A stretch of 64,000 nt of DNA from Spongospora subterranea f. sp. subterranea (Eukaryota > Endomyxa: Phytomyxea > Phytomyxea > Plasmodiophorida): assembly GCA_049724395.1 (NCBI GenBank), contig JAUGWO010000122.1, positions 124,001-188,000 on the forward strand, in the 5' to 3' direction. Position 1 is the stretch's first letter; every line of letters starts with the position of its first letter. The position numbers and the translations under genes were made by a program. Below, piece by piece: positions 23,088-34,410 of this stretch. The notes beneath the pieces were generated by a model. It had not been told where the DNA came from, did not search any database, and was given only the letters and a program-made list of their open reading frames with translations.

Positions 23088-24120
23088 ATGACCTCTCTCC
23101 GCAATCAGTTCATGGTCAATCAGTTCATCGGAAACATTCTAATGCTGATCTCAACGTTGGGATTCACGATCCAGCTGGGGTACAATTCCTGGTATCGGGA
23201 TCCGACCAAGCAACGCGCCATCTTGGTAGAATTGGCCATCGTTGATCTGTTGACCAGCGCCATGACCGCGTTGGCCCTGTTCCTGCCATTAATCGACACC
23301 TCATTATGTCCATTCTTTCTCCTTTCCGAAACTCTATGTCCGTTTGTCATCCTCGTCCCTCAATAACGACTGACGATGGTTCAGATGCGAACGCCACCCA
23401 TCAATTATTCCTCAATCGCGTTGCTTACGTCTTCTATCATCTGGAGCCGCGAATACAGCGGCGATTGACGATGGCGTTGATGGTGATGATTGGTGTTGAC
23501 GAGGCGGTGGGATGGTTTCTGACAGGTGTCTGAATAGGTATTCTATATCGGATCGATGGTGACAATGCTGAGTTTGGCGATCATCAACAGCGGGTTGATC
23601 GCTGTTCCAACATCAAGAACCCAATTAACCTGCATATTCCAATCGGCAACGCCACCGGGGATCGCCGGGATCATCACCAAAATCACGACCGGTCTCACGA
23701 CATTATCATTGGGAATCTCATCGGTCTACATGTTTGACAAAAGGCGTGTCGGGATACGTCAAATTCAGGAACAATCTGGCGATGGCCAGAGCGGATCACA
23801 GCAATTCGTTCACACTGCTGAAGATGGTGTTCCTGAAGATGGGGCTCGATCTGGTCAATGTGATATACGATGGGATATCGATATTCCTGGCATTACACGA
23901 ACAGCGGGTTCGCTTCACCGTTCGCCTGATCACACGTCACCTATCGCTCGCCCTATCGTTCGTCATCATCGTGAAGTTGTATTACAAAAGAAGCGCGCCG
24001 GCAAGTGTGGTCACGAGCAAGCTCCCTCCTCGGTTTAAAGCATTATCTGGATCGTCTAGCGCCGGAGCACGTCCACAAAAGATCGACGACGATCCGCAAA
24101 GAACAGAATCGTTTGTATAA
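23088..24120 (+). pseudogene. Seven-transmembrane (class A GPCR-like) sequence, broken into frames
   Basis: Successive frames encode membrane helices in GPCR-like order. Helix 1 is FIGNILMLISTLGFTIQLGY. Helix 2, AILVELAIVDLLTSAMTALA, has the class A pattern LAxxDLL. A possible helix 3 is IALLTSSIIWSREY. Helix 4 is RLTMALMVMIGVDEAVGWFL. Next comes a Cys-containing loop with helix 5 (IITKITTGLTTLSLGISSVY), and two further helices lie in the 23734-24120 frame (VFLKMGLDLVNVIYDGISIF; HLSLALSFVIIVKLYYKR). At least three frame changes are needed. One is a +1 at AAA-AGG (23739-23744); stops near 23364 and 23535 are not bridged by obvious introns. It is either a pseudogene or badly frame-damaged sequence. 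Confidence 0.4.
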
Positions 24121-25229
24121 AAACAATTCTGTACAGCATCTGGTGTCTCCAATAATCACTAAAAACATATCAACACAATTGAATCAGTTAAGATCGCGGC
24201 TACGAAACAATCTGAAATAAGGGATTATTACCATGTTTTGATTCGCTATACGGTTCTTGGCAATCACCTTGGCACCGTCTTTCTCGCGTCCTGACGGTTT
24301 GAAAATGAACGAGTCTCCACCCCCAAAGTAATCGTTTAATTAACCCACGATCTGCAGTTATCGTGTCGTGCGATAACAAGACGACGATCTGTCAAATACA
24401 GCGATGACCAAAACCAGACGGGGGGGAAGGTGAAACTTGACCGTACTGTAGATGATCCTGATCTAAATGATGATCCTGATCAGAGGTACTGTACTGGTCA
24501 CATGTGATCGGGTTAAAGAACCGATCTCGTGTTCCTACTTCCGTCCTTTCATTGTCGTGATCTGGTTCCAGTCCCGACAGCGGGGTACAATCGGTGCAAT
24601 AACGACAATCAGGGGGATACTCCAGATTATGTACTACCAGATACGAATAAGGAATGAGGCGACAACAACCTGAACACGATGACGAGAGATCCGTATTTAG
24701 TCAGTCAGGTTCATGGAACTGGCCTTTATGGCGCAATGGTGCTCTGGGCGAGTTTCCTTGTGATTCTATCGGAATGAGAGGGTGATATTGGAGTTAGGTG
24801 CTGCTCAAATCTGACACACTATCATTGTAAACTCGATGGAATGTTGTCAATTGCAAGGCGCCCTTGGCCATGGTTAATATCACCGAGGACTAGAACAATG
24901 ACCCTGGTCATCGTTGTCCTTCAACTGGTGTATTTGGTTGATGTTCGATTTCAATATCCCCCATAAAATAATCGTGTCAACACTATCTATTCCTCAGGTT
25001 CACAACCCGAAATGCACTTTTGCATCGGAGTTGATTGCGTCACAAACAATATGGGATTTACAATCATGGATCAATATATTCAATAAACTGTTGACATAGA
25101 GTAGAAAAGGAGTATAAGACACTCAACACGAGACTCATTGAGTACAATCGCGGCGGAACTCGTCTACAATTTGACGCCTTTCACAGTGTAGTGTAGTGTC
25201 GATTGGTCGAACGCTCTGACCGATTACGC
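24121..25229. other. Spacer, no gene recognised
   Basis: No ORF of note and no recognisable element before the copia relic. Confidence 0.4.
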
Positions 25230-25612
25230 CCATTGTACGAGGCCATGTCCAAACCACCAGGCAGCTGAAAATCATTCACAGTGACATTTCTGGACCATTT
25301 CCTGTTGATGGAATTCATGGCAAATCGTGATATTACATTTCATATTTAGATCAACACACACTAACCTCATTTGTGCACCTGATCCGAAGGAAGTCGGAAG
25401 CCATATCAGCAATCAAGCAGCATATCCTGGTCAACAATCATTTTCAAGGCCACGGATTCTCTGTGAAGATTTTTCAAAGCGAAGTTCACGAGAGAGTTTT
25501 ACATTATTGCACAAAGGGGTTCACAATCATCCCAGACCTAATCCAATCCGCGCCGATCAAGACAGTCGGAAAAACTCGCGACAATCAGCCGCACCTGAGT
25601 TGAAACTCAACC
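25230..25612 (+). pseudogene. Ty1/copia retrotransposon integrase relic
   Basis: The reading HSDISGPFPVDGIHGKS, an in-frame TGA, then YYISYLDQHT and FVHLIRRKSEAISAIKQH matches the start of the copia integrase core: first catalytic Asp in HSDxxGP, then the Y-x-x-x-x-x-D stretch, then K-S-E-A. The following VKIFQSEVHERVLHYCTKGF sits where the second catalytic Asp should be (LRSDNGxEF). That Asp has been replaced. No LTRs or reverse transcriptase of this element were identified nearby. Confidence 0.72.
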
Positions 25613-26689
25613 AGTTATTATTGGGGACCGCCACTACCTGGAAATATGCATGTTGCTTTAATTAATCTTGATCGACTTGCTCACGAACGTCGAAACCAAT
25701 TTGTCTCAAAGGTCTATGACATCCTCCACCGGTATGCTGGCTATCCTTGAAGCAAATATGAGAGTTAATACTTCAAAAGTTCTTCCCTGGATGGTGACGG
25801 AAGTCATATCATCATGAAGACAGATTTTATGAATCAAACTTTAAACAGTAATATCTCGCCGCTGGAATCTGATTCCATTTACGGTTTCATTATTGACAAT
25901 TACTTTTCGGAAGTCAATGGGACGTGACTTCTGGGTTTTGTCCCATTAATTAATCGAACAATTCCGTTTCTGTTCAGTATCCTGTTTGGCAAAACGTCGT
26001 TACAGAATGCATTTTTTGCAGCTGTTTTGATTCATGAAATTTGAGAGTTTCCAAAACGAATTTCCTGGCAAGAAGTGCGATTTTTTTAACTCCGATCGTA
26101 TGGGCTTTGAACTTGCTCTTGCGAGAAAAGATCCGCATTCAGGATCCGTCGCAATGGGGCGCTAATACACCCTGCGAAGCAATCATTGTTCGATAATCAA
26201 GTTCTTCAGCTCCTGGTAAACCAACCACTATCTGAGTTTCATAGGCTGGTAGAAGAACTCAAAGAAGAATATCAAAATACCTCAAGGTGATTTGAATCGC
26301 ACTTAGCCAAACACATATTTCCTGCAATGTCAGAAGACTTGAATTTCGACTCCACGAACAAGAACACCAGTGTCCAGGAGTCTTTAGGTGGCGATTTCCA
26401 AAGATTTGCACCAACTGGAAAGTTAACCATTGCACATCGTCTCGAGCGGTCGTATCGATACGCTGCTCACTTACTGGTTGATTACAAACTGGCGGAAGCT
26501 GGAATGCGACTGAGATATGTCAATCCCAGGAAGCGGAAGCACAATTTTTACAACGATGGAAGACCACCAGATACAACTCGCACACTCTTTAAGAACCCAA
26601 AAGTCTACTGGCCGATTAAAAGGCAGCAAAAACAAAGATTCAAATTTGGGAAATGATATAAGTCAATTGGACACATTTCTGATGCTTTT

Positions 26690-27440
26690 GTACTGTATGC
26701 ATAAATTCCAGCTGGTCGAGGTCCCTGAGAAAGAAATTTTGTTGAAATCATGCTTCAAATCCATTCAAGATGGCGAATACGACAAAGTCAGGTTTTGGCC
26801 CAGGACGCTGTGTCTAATCTGGTGTTCATTCGCGACGTTCGGCATTGATAAGACAGGAGTAAAATCCAACAACAGGTTCAATGAGCACTCATCGGACTCC
26901 CATCTATCAGTCAATGGAAACACAATTAGAACCACAGACTCAATCCAGTATTTGAGCGCAACACTGATTGCCAATTGACAAAGGAGGGGGGTTCAGATGG
27001 ATCGAAAATTGATCGCGATCAATGATGTGCACTGTTTGTCTTTGAATGCTCCGGGTTGATTATAGAAACTGTGCGAATGATGTAAAATGGTACGAGAAAT
27101 GAGAAAATACCGGAAACCATACAGAACATATCAACAGATATGTCGAGGATTTATCTATTACCTACACTGGTTGGCAGGTGCGATCAACAGGAACATGAGT
27201 AGGACATTGCGAACCATTGAGACAGCATATAAGGACTATATGAGAACATATACAGGGTGTTTTAAATCAACACCAATCCCTAGTATTGCATGCAATATCA
27301 GGATCCCACTATTGAGAGATAAAATCATCACTGAAACAACAATGACAGTACTCGCTGCTCAGGCCAACGGGACATTATTGGGCAGCGAATACAGGGAATG
27401 GACTGGAGAAGGAGATGGATGGACACCACTTTGAGAAGTC
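26690..27440 (+). pseudogene. Non-LTR (LINE) retrotransposon reverse transcriptase C-terminal relic
   Basis: The reading WCSFATFGIDKTGVKSNN then NGNTIRTTDSIQYLSATLIA is the typical LINE block after the RT core: a Cys-containing helix, a Lys-Thr turn, then the SxKYLG-like motif, here SIQYLSA. Further on, GAINRNMSRTLRTIETAYK and IPSIACNIRIPLL resemble the thumb region that follows. Frames change at about 26978 and stops are present. The upstream ORF 26327-26656 may belong to the same or another element; I cannot assign it. Confidence 0.55.
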
Positions 27441-28578
27441 TGGATTGTGCGACACCTGCCGCAAGGAGCAAACGAAATGAGCCAAGATATGATGAGCACT
27501 TGTGAATAAAAGAACTCAAAGAAGAATTGTAACGTTCCAACGAATTGTTCGTTCGATTGAGATCCTGTTTAGCAATCTGTCACGACATGTTCCAATTATT
27601 CGCGGAGTTCTTCTTGATCCATATTATTTCGAAATGATTGAAACGTTTGTCGAATTTTTTCACATCTTTTGCAATGTCTTCGACTTCGACTTTCGACCGA
27701 ATGAAATTAAAGCCCGTTCTTGAAATTTTCGGGATGCAGCAGAACGAGGGTCAAACGTCTTAGACCCCAGGCCTTATCTTGTTGATCGCTTCTGAGCAAA
27801 CACCAATATTCTTGAGTCGTCGACGAACGGCTCGCTTCCTTGGGAAAATGAACGTCCAATTATGGGCGATGTTGGATATATTCCTTGATGATCAGATAGA
27901 TTGAGAAAAATCAATGGGTGAGAGGGAAAACGTAAGTTGGGAATGCGATGACGTGTCCGTCTTTAAAGGGGTCTTCAGGAAGTTCAGCGAGATCTCATCC
28001 GTCAACTGATCTTCCTCTGTCTGGAGATATCAGAGGACTATGGTTTTGACTAACGGGGGATCTCGTACTTGTTTGGGTCTTGGAATAATGTCCAGCTCTT
28101 GCACAGCGGGCATCCTCTTGTCGAACATTGCATTATGCGATGGCGCTCCATCCATTCTGATACGTTTGCAGTATCGGTCGCGAGCAACATGAGCGCTTTA
28201 TTAGGGTTGAGATGAACCAGCGCCCTCACTTGATGACACAGAACTATATTGGACATCTTGTTGTTGTTCCGATATAGTATTCACAGAGTACTCGACTAAA
28301 GAAGCTTCTTTAGTCCTAATCTATCTCATAAATTGCTGAATATTATCTTCTATTCTGAATTTCATTGCTCGGTCAGCGAGCAGTTTCGGAGGATGGCACT
28401 TGTCAGGACAAAACGATATAACCGCCACATAATGGGAATCTTTGAAAGCAATTGCAAGAGATATCATAATCTGGTCTTGAGGTTTTATAGGGATCATATA
28501 ACGAGCACTATTGGGCGTCACTCATTATTGGTGCTATCGATCAGACCGGAATCCCAGATGGTTCGAAGTCGCAGGAAA
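27441..28578. other. Spacer, no gene recognised
   Basis: Short ORFs only (for example 27502-27723 plus and 28050-28256 minus). None has a motif I can name. Confidence 0.4.
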
Positions 28579-28879
28579 TTACTTTGAAGAGGAAGTGTGT
28601 GGTGGATATTGCATATTGAGCTGAGAAGAGCGAGAAGAAGGATCGCGATTATAATCTTTGAGCAATTGAATCGCGGTGGAAATCTTACAATCTTCATTTA
28701 CATATCTCTGGTATATATCCCTTGACCATTTTTTAACGATGAGAATATAAAACAGGAAACCTGTTTCGAAAGCAGAAAGACCAGGTTTGTAAACAGACAG
28801 CTGACAAACAAAGATGGACTCATTTAGTAAATAAAAAAAAATTATCACATCACGTGTTAATTGTTCCCAAAAAATGTTG

Positions 28880-30133
28880 TTAATCATAGTCGACAGTATT
28901 TTCTATCGACCAATCAATATCGGTAAATCCTTCATATCCCCTATCAGACATGAGTTGAAGTGACTCCTTTAAAATATTACAGATTAATAGTGTAACCGCC
29001 TCAAAAGTTGTGTTTGTCACTCGAGCGTTTGACTGAAGTCGCGATACAAATCTGGGTTTCTGAACGAGGAAAGTGGGATGATTCGATTGAGAAATCAAAC
29101 TTGATAAGATATTAATAACATAGATCACTTTCGGTATGAGCTCAGGACGACCAAATAAAAAATCTTCCACCCCGAGAAGATTTGAACACGATCCGTTCGT
29201 GAAGAGATGAAAGACCAGTTGGTCATCGGATGGATCACGAACAGGATATTTGGCTGTCATGATGGTCTTGTCTAGATCAGGAATTAAATGATCCAGAACA
29301 TATTGATAAATTCGTTTACAATGTCGACGTGCGGCCCTCTCGACAAGCTCCTCATTATATCGAAGACCTCTCTCTTCCACTAGATATGTTCTAATGTTCT
29401 GAAATTCTGTTCGGAGTGTGGCACCGAGAATTTCCTCGATTTCCCAAGATATTAAGTCAGGATATCCTGGAAAACTAGACACCAGATTATCAACTGATAA
29501 AATAACGCCATTTTGATAACGACCGAAAGGAGGACCAGTAACGACGAGCTTCTCCAGCTCTTCTTTCGGCGGAAACTGCAGAATAACTTCCTCGTAAATA
29601 TATCGGATCAGTTCAAGACGTTGTTCAGGACTAAGCTCAGAGACACCTAAAAGATCACGAAGAAGCATGAATCGTGGTCTAGCCCACAATGGAGTAGGTG
29701 GTAAATCGTCATCATCAAGCAGACCATCACAATTGTCATCAATAACATATATTCCTTTTGCCAGAGATATATAATACTTGTAGAAATCAATATGACCATG
29801 ACAAAGACTCGTATTAATGGCGTCCCAGGAATACAGAGCACCACCAAATCGCTGTTGCATCATATGTAAAAACTCAACATCACCGAATTCAGCTGCAATA
29901 TGCAATAGATTGACTCGGCGGGTCTTTGGAAGAAGAACGGGATTGGGGTTTTGGGCAATATATATATCGTAATCAACTTCAACAAAATCACCGTACTCTT
30001 TCCAATTCAGATCGAGAGGGAAAGGCAATTCAGATTGATTGTCATTCGACGACATTAACAAAAGGACTTCAACCACGGACCAAAAGTGTGTACTTTCGGC
30101 GATCGGGGTGGAGAAACTAGGAATAATCAACAT
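28880..30133 (-). CDS. Ankyrin-like protein, 417 aa, orphan
   Basis: A long uninterrupted minus-strand ORF from ATG 30133. Residues about 70-135 contain NLLHIAAEFGDVEFLHMM and SLCHGHIDFYKYY, which are two ankyrin-type helices pairs with the LLHxAAxxGxxxxLxxL pattern. An acidic stretch follows (DDNCDGLLDDDDLPPTP). The remainder is helical without a known motif. There is no signal peptide. The ATG for MSSNDNQSELPFP, about 27 codons in, is an alternative start. Just before its stop a second open frame (28887-28579) continues in the +1 frame for 102 codons with protein-like composition (QLLKDYNRDPSSRSSQL). The true protein may therefore be about 515 aa with a frame change or intron at the join. 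It is surrounded by transposon relics, so a mobile-element-associated or family-expanded protein is possible. Confidence 0.6.
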   Translation of the reverse strand: MLIIPSFSTPIAESTHFWSVVEVLLLMSSNDNQSELPFPLDLNWKEYGDFVEVDYDIYIAQNPNPVLLPKTRRVNLLHIAAEFGDVEFLHMMQQRFGGALYSWDAINTSLCHGHIDFYKYYISLAKGIYVIDDNCDGLLDDDDLPPTPLWARPRFMLLRDLLGVSELSPEQRLELIRYIYEEVILQFPPKEELEKLVVTGPPFGRYQNGVILSVDNLVSSFPGYPDLISWEIEEILGATLRTEFQNIRTYLVEERGLRYNEELVERAARRHCKRIYQYVLDHLIPDLDKTIMTAKYPVRDPSDDQLVFHLFTNGSCSNLLGVEDFLFGRPELIPKVIYVINILSSLISQSNHPTFLVQKPRFVSRLQSNARVTNTTFEAVTLLICNILKESLQLMSDRGYEGFTDIDWSIENTVDYD

Positions 30134-30351
30134 TTCCGATATTCAAAGGTGATCTTGTTGATAATAAAGGTGGTCGAAATCAGGGTCAGATTGTGATTTT
30201 TTGTTAAAATTCAGAGGCACCTTTTCCTTTTCAAAATTCTATCGCTCGTAGGATCAAGTTGAACTCGAAAATATCGTGTGTTTTGTTATTGTGTTGATGT
30301 CGTTGAACATATGAAATGTTATTCAAGGTCTAACGATCGCTGGGTTTCTAG

Positions 30352-31431
30352 CTATGATTTATAAACTCCATTGTCCTCGTGTTTGTCCAGATAATTTCTA
30401 AATTCATCTACCATATGCTTTGAAGGTTTTAGCGATTTGGAAAGCGATGATAAGTTTGTGTCCACCTCTTCAAACGCATCTTCAAGCCACGAGATTATGT
30501 TCTTTCGGCCAATTTGATATTTTCCTCCAGGCCTAGGATCACATCGTCTTGTCCATGAATCATATCTTTTTTTGAAAGGCTGTTTAAGCGGCTTGCTTGC
30601 AATGAAATCACAAATTTGAAGTAAACTTGTACAGCCCAAGCGGAATGGCTGATAAGGTGATATCGAGTTCAGCAGCCATTGCTTGTAACTTGCTCGCAAA
30701 AGTGGCTTGTTGCTGCATCCCCGATCAACCCTGGTTTTCGTCTGAATAGCAAGTACCTAATCATTCAATATACAGACAATATCCCTGCTTATCCATCCAA
30801 TATTTGGGATGACAATGGACCCTGCTGGTTCTATCCCAATGAGATTATCGCCTAGACAGTGTACAATCACTAGTTCCGGTCATGACAATATTCGGCACCA
30901 TCATTCGTCACTCAACACATTTCGCATCCGACCATTTCAGTACATTCTTCATGATCATCCTCTCATCGATTCGATCCAACTCGAGCCACTAGTCGGTGCG
31001 ATCAGATGCGATTCTTTCGGATAATACTGCAAGACCATCTCATCCGCATTGATCAATCGCGTTGCTTCAGCTAAAGACATTGATTGACGAATCAGAGCGG
31101 TAGACTCGATACAAACGTGAAGCCAGTTAACCGGAACCGTTCGAGAAATAGATTCTTTTCGGATCGAGAATCGATGTCGCGACAGCACTCTGGTGAGCCA
31201 CTGCGACAACACTGGGGTGATATTACCAGAGTGAATCCCCATCTTCACCTCGAATTCTGTTCGGATCTCCTCTGACTCATCGCCGAAGTCGGATATCAGA
31301 AGATCATACGTTGTTAATCTGCTTAGTGGATTGGCGGTCTCCCATAGCTCCACTACATGATCGATAATAAATGTTTCCTGTTCTTGATCTTTCACCTTCC
31401 TTCCCAGCCTGTTCCAGGAGTGGAACCACAA
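30352..31431 (-). pseudogene. Second pogo/Tigger-like DDE transposase relic
   Basis: Read on the minus strand. 31431-30955 encodes helices, then LINADEMVLQYYPKESHLIA, which contains the first catalytic Asp (NADE) of the superfamily. In another frame DDHEECTEMVGCEM follows, equivalent to the conserved block after it. 30699-30352 encodes TSLLQICDFIASKPLKQPFK and a basic C-terminal domain, equivalent to the LLQPxDxxxxKPxK block. The N-terminal half is long and fairly intact, but the frame changes near 30950-30700 break the protein. It is a different branch from the 15.8-kb relic. Confidence 0.75.
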
Positions 31432-31580
31432 AGGGCTATGTCACCCATCCTCAATTAAGGGTTAATCTGATACTTTGAGATTGACGGCGGCAGGATGTCG
31501 CAGTCTGGGGTGGAATCACCGTGATACCGATCTCGACAATCGAGTTCTAATCATTCCCAATCTGTCTAGTCATATCGGAC

Positions 31581-33964
31581 ATGATGATTCTTGAATATGC
31601 AGTCGTATTATCGTTACTCTGTGTTGTTACCTGTGATGGGGAAACTCCAACTCAATACCAGTTTTATCACAGACTAAATCGTTGTTCCAATTAGCATGCG
31701 GTGACTCCGAGGGCGCCCTGGAAACGCAACTAGACTTTGTGAATACCTGTCCGGTGGTATCACAGGCTAAATCTCTTGTTGAAGCCATTGCTGGTGATAC
31801 CGATGCTGCACTCAAAACCCAGCTCGAGTTTCTCGAGAATGTCAATGATGTTGCTGAAAGCACTCCACTTGGTTTTGTAACTGTGGCCGTTCACCTCGCG
31901 AATGGTGATGCCGAAAGCGCCACTCAGATGATCAAAGATGTAACACGCAGCTCGGCGGTGCTTGCTGGTGGTTTGGCTGGAGGATTTATAGGTGCACATA
32001 TCGCAGAGACAGCCATGACCGCAGTTGACGATCTGCAACGTGGAGTATCACCTGAGATTATCATGTCCCGTTTAATGGCGCCGGAACGACCCGAAGAACT
32101 TACTGCAGGCGAGATATTTGATAGGAGTTTGGCAATATTTTCTTCGGCAAGGTCCATTGCGAGACGGGCGTCATCATCCAGAGTGAGACAAGCGCCATCA
32201 ACCAATGCGAGACCGGCATCATCAGGAAGACGGGCGTCATCACATAATGCGAGACCGGCGTTATCATCTTCACCGGGACCAACATCATCATCCTTTGCGG
32301 GACCGGCATCATCAACCTCAAGGGGACCGGCATCATCAACCTCACGGGGACCGGCATCATCATCGTTAGCGGGACCAGCATCATCAACCTCAGGGGGACC
32401 GGCATCATCATCTTTAACGGGACCGGCATCATCATCTTTAACGGGACCGGCATCATCAACCTCAGGGGGACCGGCATCATCATCGTTAGCGGGACCAGCA
32501 TCATCAACCTCAAGGGGACCGGCATCATCATCCTTACCGGGACCAGCATCATCAACCTCAGGGGGACCGGCATCATCATCCTTAACGGGACCGGCATCAT
32601 CAACCTCAGGGGGACCGGCATCATCATCCTTAACGGGACCGGCATCATCAACCTCAGGGGGACCGGCATCATCATCCTTAACGGGACCGGCATCATCAAA
32701 CTCAGGGGGACCGGCATCATCATCCTTAACGGGACCGGCATCATCAAACTCAGGGGGACCGGCATCATCATCCTTAACGGGACCGGCATCATCAACCTCA
32801 GGGGGACCGGCATCATCATCCTTAACGGGACCGGCATCATCAAACTCAGGGGGACCGGCATCATCATCCTTAACGGGACCGGCATCATCAAACTCAGGGG
32901 GACCGGCATCATCAACCTCAGGGGGACCGGCATCATCATCCTTAACGGGACCGGCATCATCAAACTCAGGGGGACCGGCATCATCATCCTTAACGGGACC
33001 GGCATCATCAAACTCAGGGGGACCGGCATCATCATCCTTAACGGGACCGGCATCATCAACCTCAAGGGGACCGGCATCATCATCGTTAGCGGGACCAGCA
33101 TCATCAACCTCAAGGGGACCGGCATCATCATCCTTAACGGGACCGGCATCATCAACCTTAACGGGACCGGCATCATCAACCTCAAGGGGACCGGCATCAT
33201 CATCGTTAGCGGGACCAGCATCATCAACCTCAAGGGGACCGGCATCATCAACCTCAGGGGGACCGGCATCATCATCCTTAACGGGACCGGCATCATCAAC
33301 CTCAGGGGGACCGGCATCATCATCCTTAACGGGACCGGCATCATCAAACTCAGGGGGACCGGCATCATCATCCTTAACGGGACCGGCATCATCAAACTCA
33401 GGGGGACCGGCATCATCATCCTTAACGGGACCGGCATCATCAACCTCAGGGGGACCGGCATCATCATCCTTAACGGGACCGGCATCATCAAACTCAGGGG
33501 GACCGGCATCATCATCCTTAACGGGACCGGCATCATCAAACTCAGGGGGACCGGCATCATCATCCTTAACGGGACCGGCATCATCAAACTCAGGGGGACC
33601 GGCATCATCATCCTTAACGGGACCGGCATCATCAACCTTAACGGGACCGGCATCATCATCCTTAACGGGACCGGCATCATCAACCTTAACGGGACCGGCA
33701 TCATCAACCTTAACGGGACCGGCATCATCAACCTCAGGGGGACCGGCATCATCATCCAATGCTAAACAAGCTGGTCTGACCTCGTCTCCTCCTGGACAGG
33801 CTTGTCACACAGATCATTTCGCTTCCCCTGCACCATTCACCCCCCAGAGCAAAGTTCCGAGCTCTAACACCTTTTGTGACCCCTCATCATCCAAGTCGGT
33901 TCCATTGGCTAAGTCAATATCAATTTGCGAATCTCTTCAGCCGGCATATGGTATTAGACTTTGA
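31581..33964 (+). CDS. Predicted secreted protein with a giant Ser/Pro/Gly-rich repeat domain
   Basis: The first exon starts at 31581 (MMILEYAVVLSLLCVVTC, a signal peptide). It must be spliced into the main frame, probably to the acceptor ending at 31694 (ATTAG), just before CGDSEGALETQLDF. The N-terminal domain has an internal repeat: GDSEGALETQLDF, then GDTDAALKTQLEF, then GDAESA, each about 40 residues apart. It is followed by a Gly-rich segment (VLAGGLAGGFIGAHIAE). Then come about 60 copies of the octapeptide GPASSxxx (GPASSSLT, GPASSNSG, GPASSTSG and variants). The tail holds three Cys. The repeat is Ser/Thr/Pro-rich, hence mucin-like and probably O-glycosylated, which is inference. I recall similar GDxxxAxxTQxxF domains in other eukaryotic secreted proteins but cannot name the family. 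Further exons may follow (34011-34086, NSGQAVARD near 34153-34227). The long minus-strand ORFs here are shadows. Confidence 0.6.
32260..33755. repeat. 24-bp coding minisatellite
   Basis: About 60 tandem 24-bp units of the type GGACCGGCATCATCA followed by a variable 9-bp part (tccttaacg, aactcaggg, acctcaggg, acctcaagg, tcgttagcg). The variable parts tend to alternate in pairs, so the effective higher-order period is 48 bp. No unit breaks the frame: 24 bp is eight codons. This is consistent with selection for, or at least tolerance of, length change in steps of eight residues. Confidence 0.95.
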
Positions 33965-34410
33965 TCATGTACAATTCATGGAACTCCCTTCCCTGATGAT
34001 TATTTGTTTACAGTACCTCAAGGTCTGGCTACAGGATCGGTTGTTCAATCGGGCACTTCGTTTCCATCCCCTCAACCTTATCCATCAGGTAATGGCGCTT
34101 TGATATACATTTTTTCCCTCAGGCAATATCATATTAAGTGCATTAATGTGTTAGGGAATTCCGGCCAGGCTGTTGCCCGAGATCTGCATTCCAATCAGCC
34201 GGCGCACTGCCATACTTCTACAGAAGGTATTTGTTATTTGTCACAGGATTTGAATTAAAAAAAAAACAATCAGCTAATATTGTTTTACAGAAGAGGAACA
34301 GTCAGAAGAGGAGCAAGAATGTTCAGGAGCTGTAAGACATCTCGTTTAACTCAATGGAATATTGCTGATCTATCCCTGATCAGAATGACAGACTTTGCCG
34401 AGCAGTCAGG

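Noticed and set aside
26327-26656. 109-codon ORF as an independent host gene
   Set aside because: It lies between copia and LINE relics and has no host-gene motif; more likely transposon-derived, but not assignable.
31924-33759. Minus-strand ORFs of 611 and 551 codons across the 24-bp repeat
   Set aside because: They are shadows of the coding repeat (DDAGP and MMPVPL repeats). The plus strand alone has a signal peptide and a non-repetitive domain.
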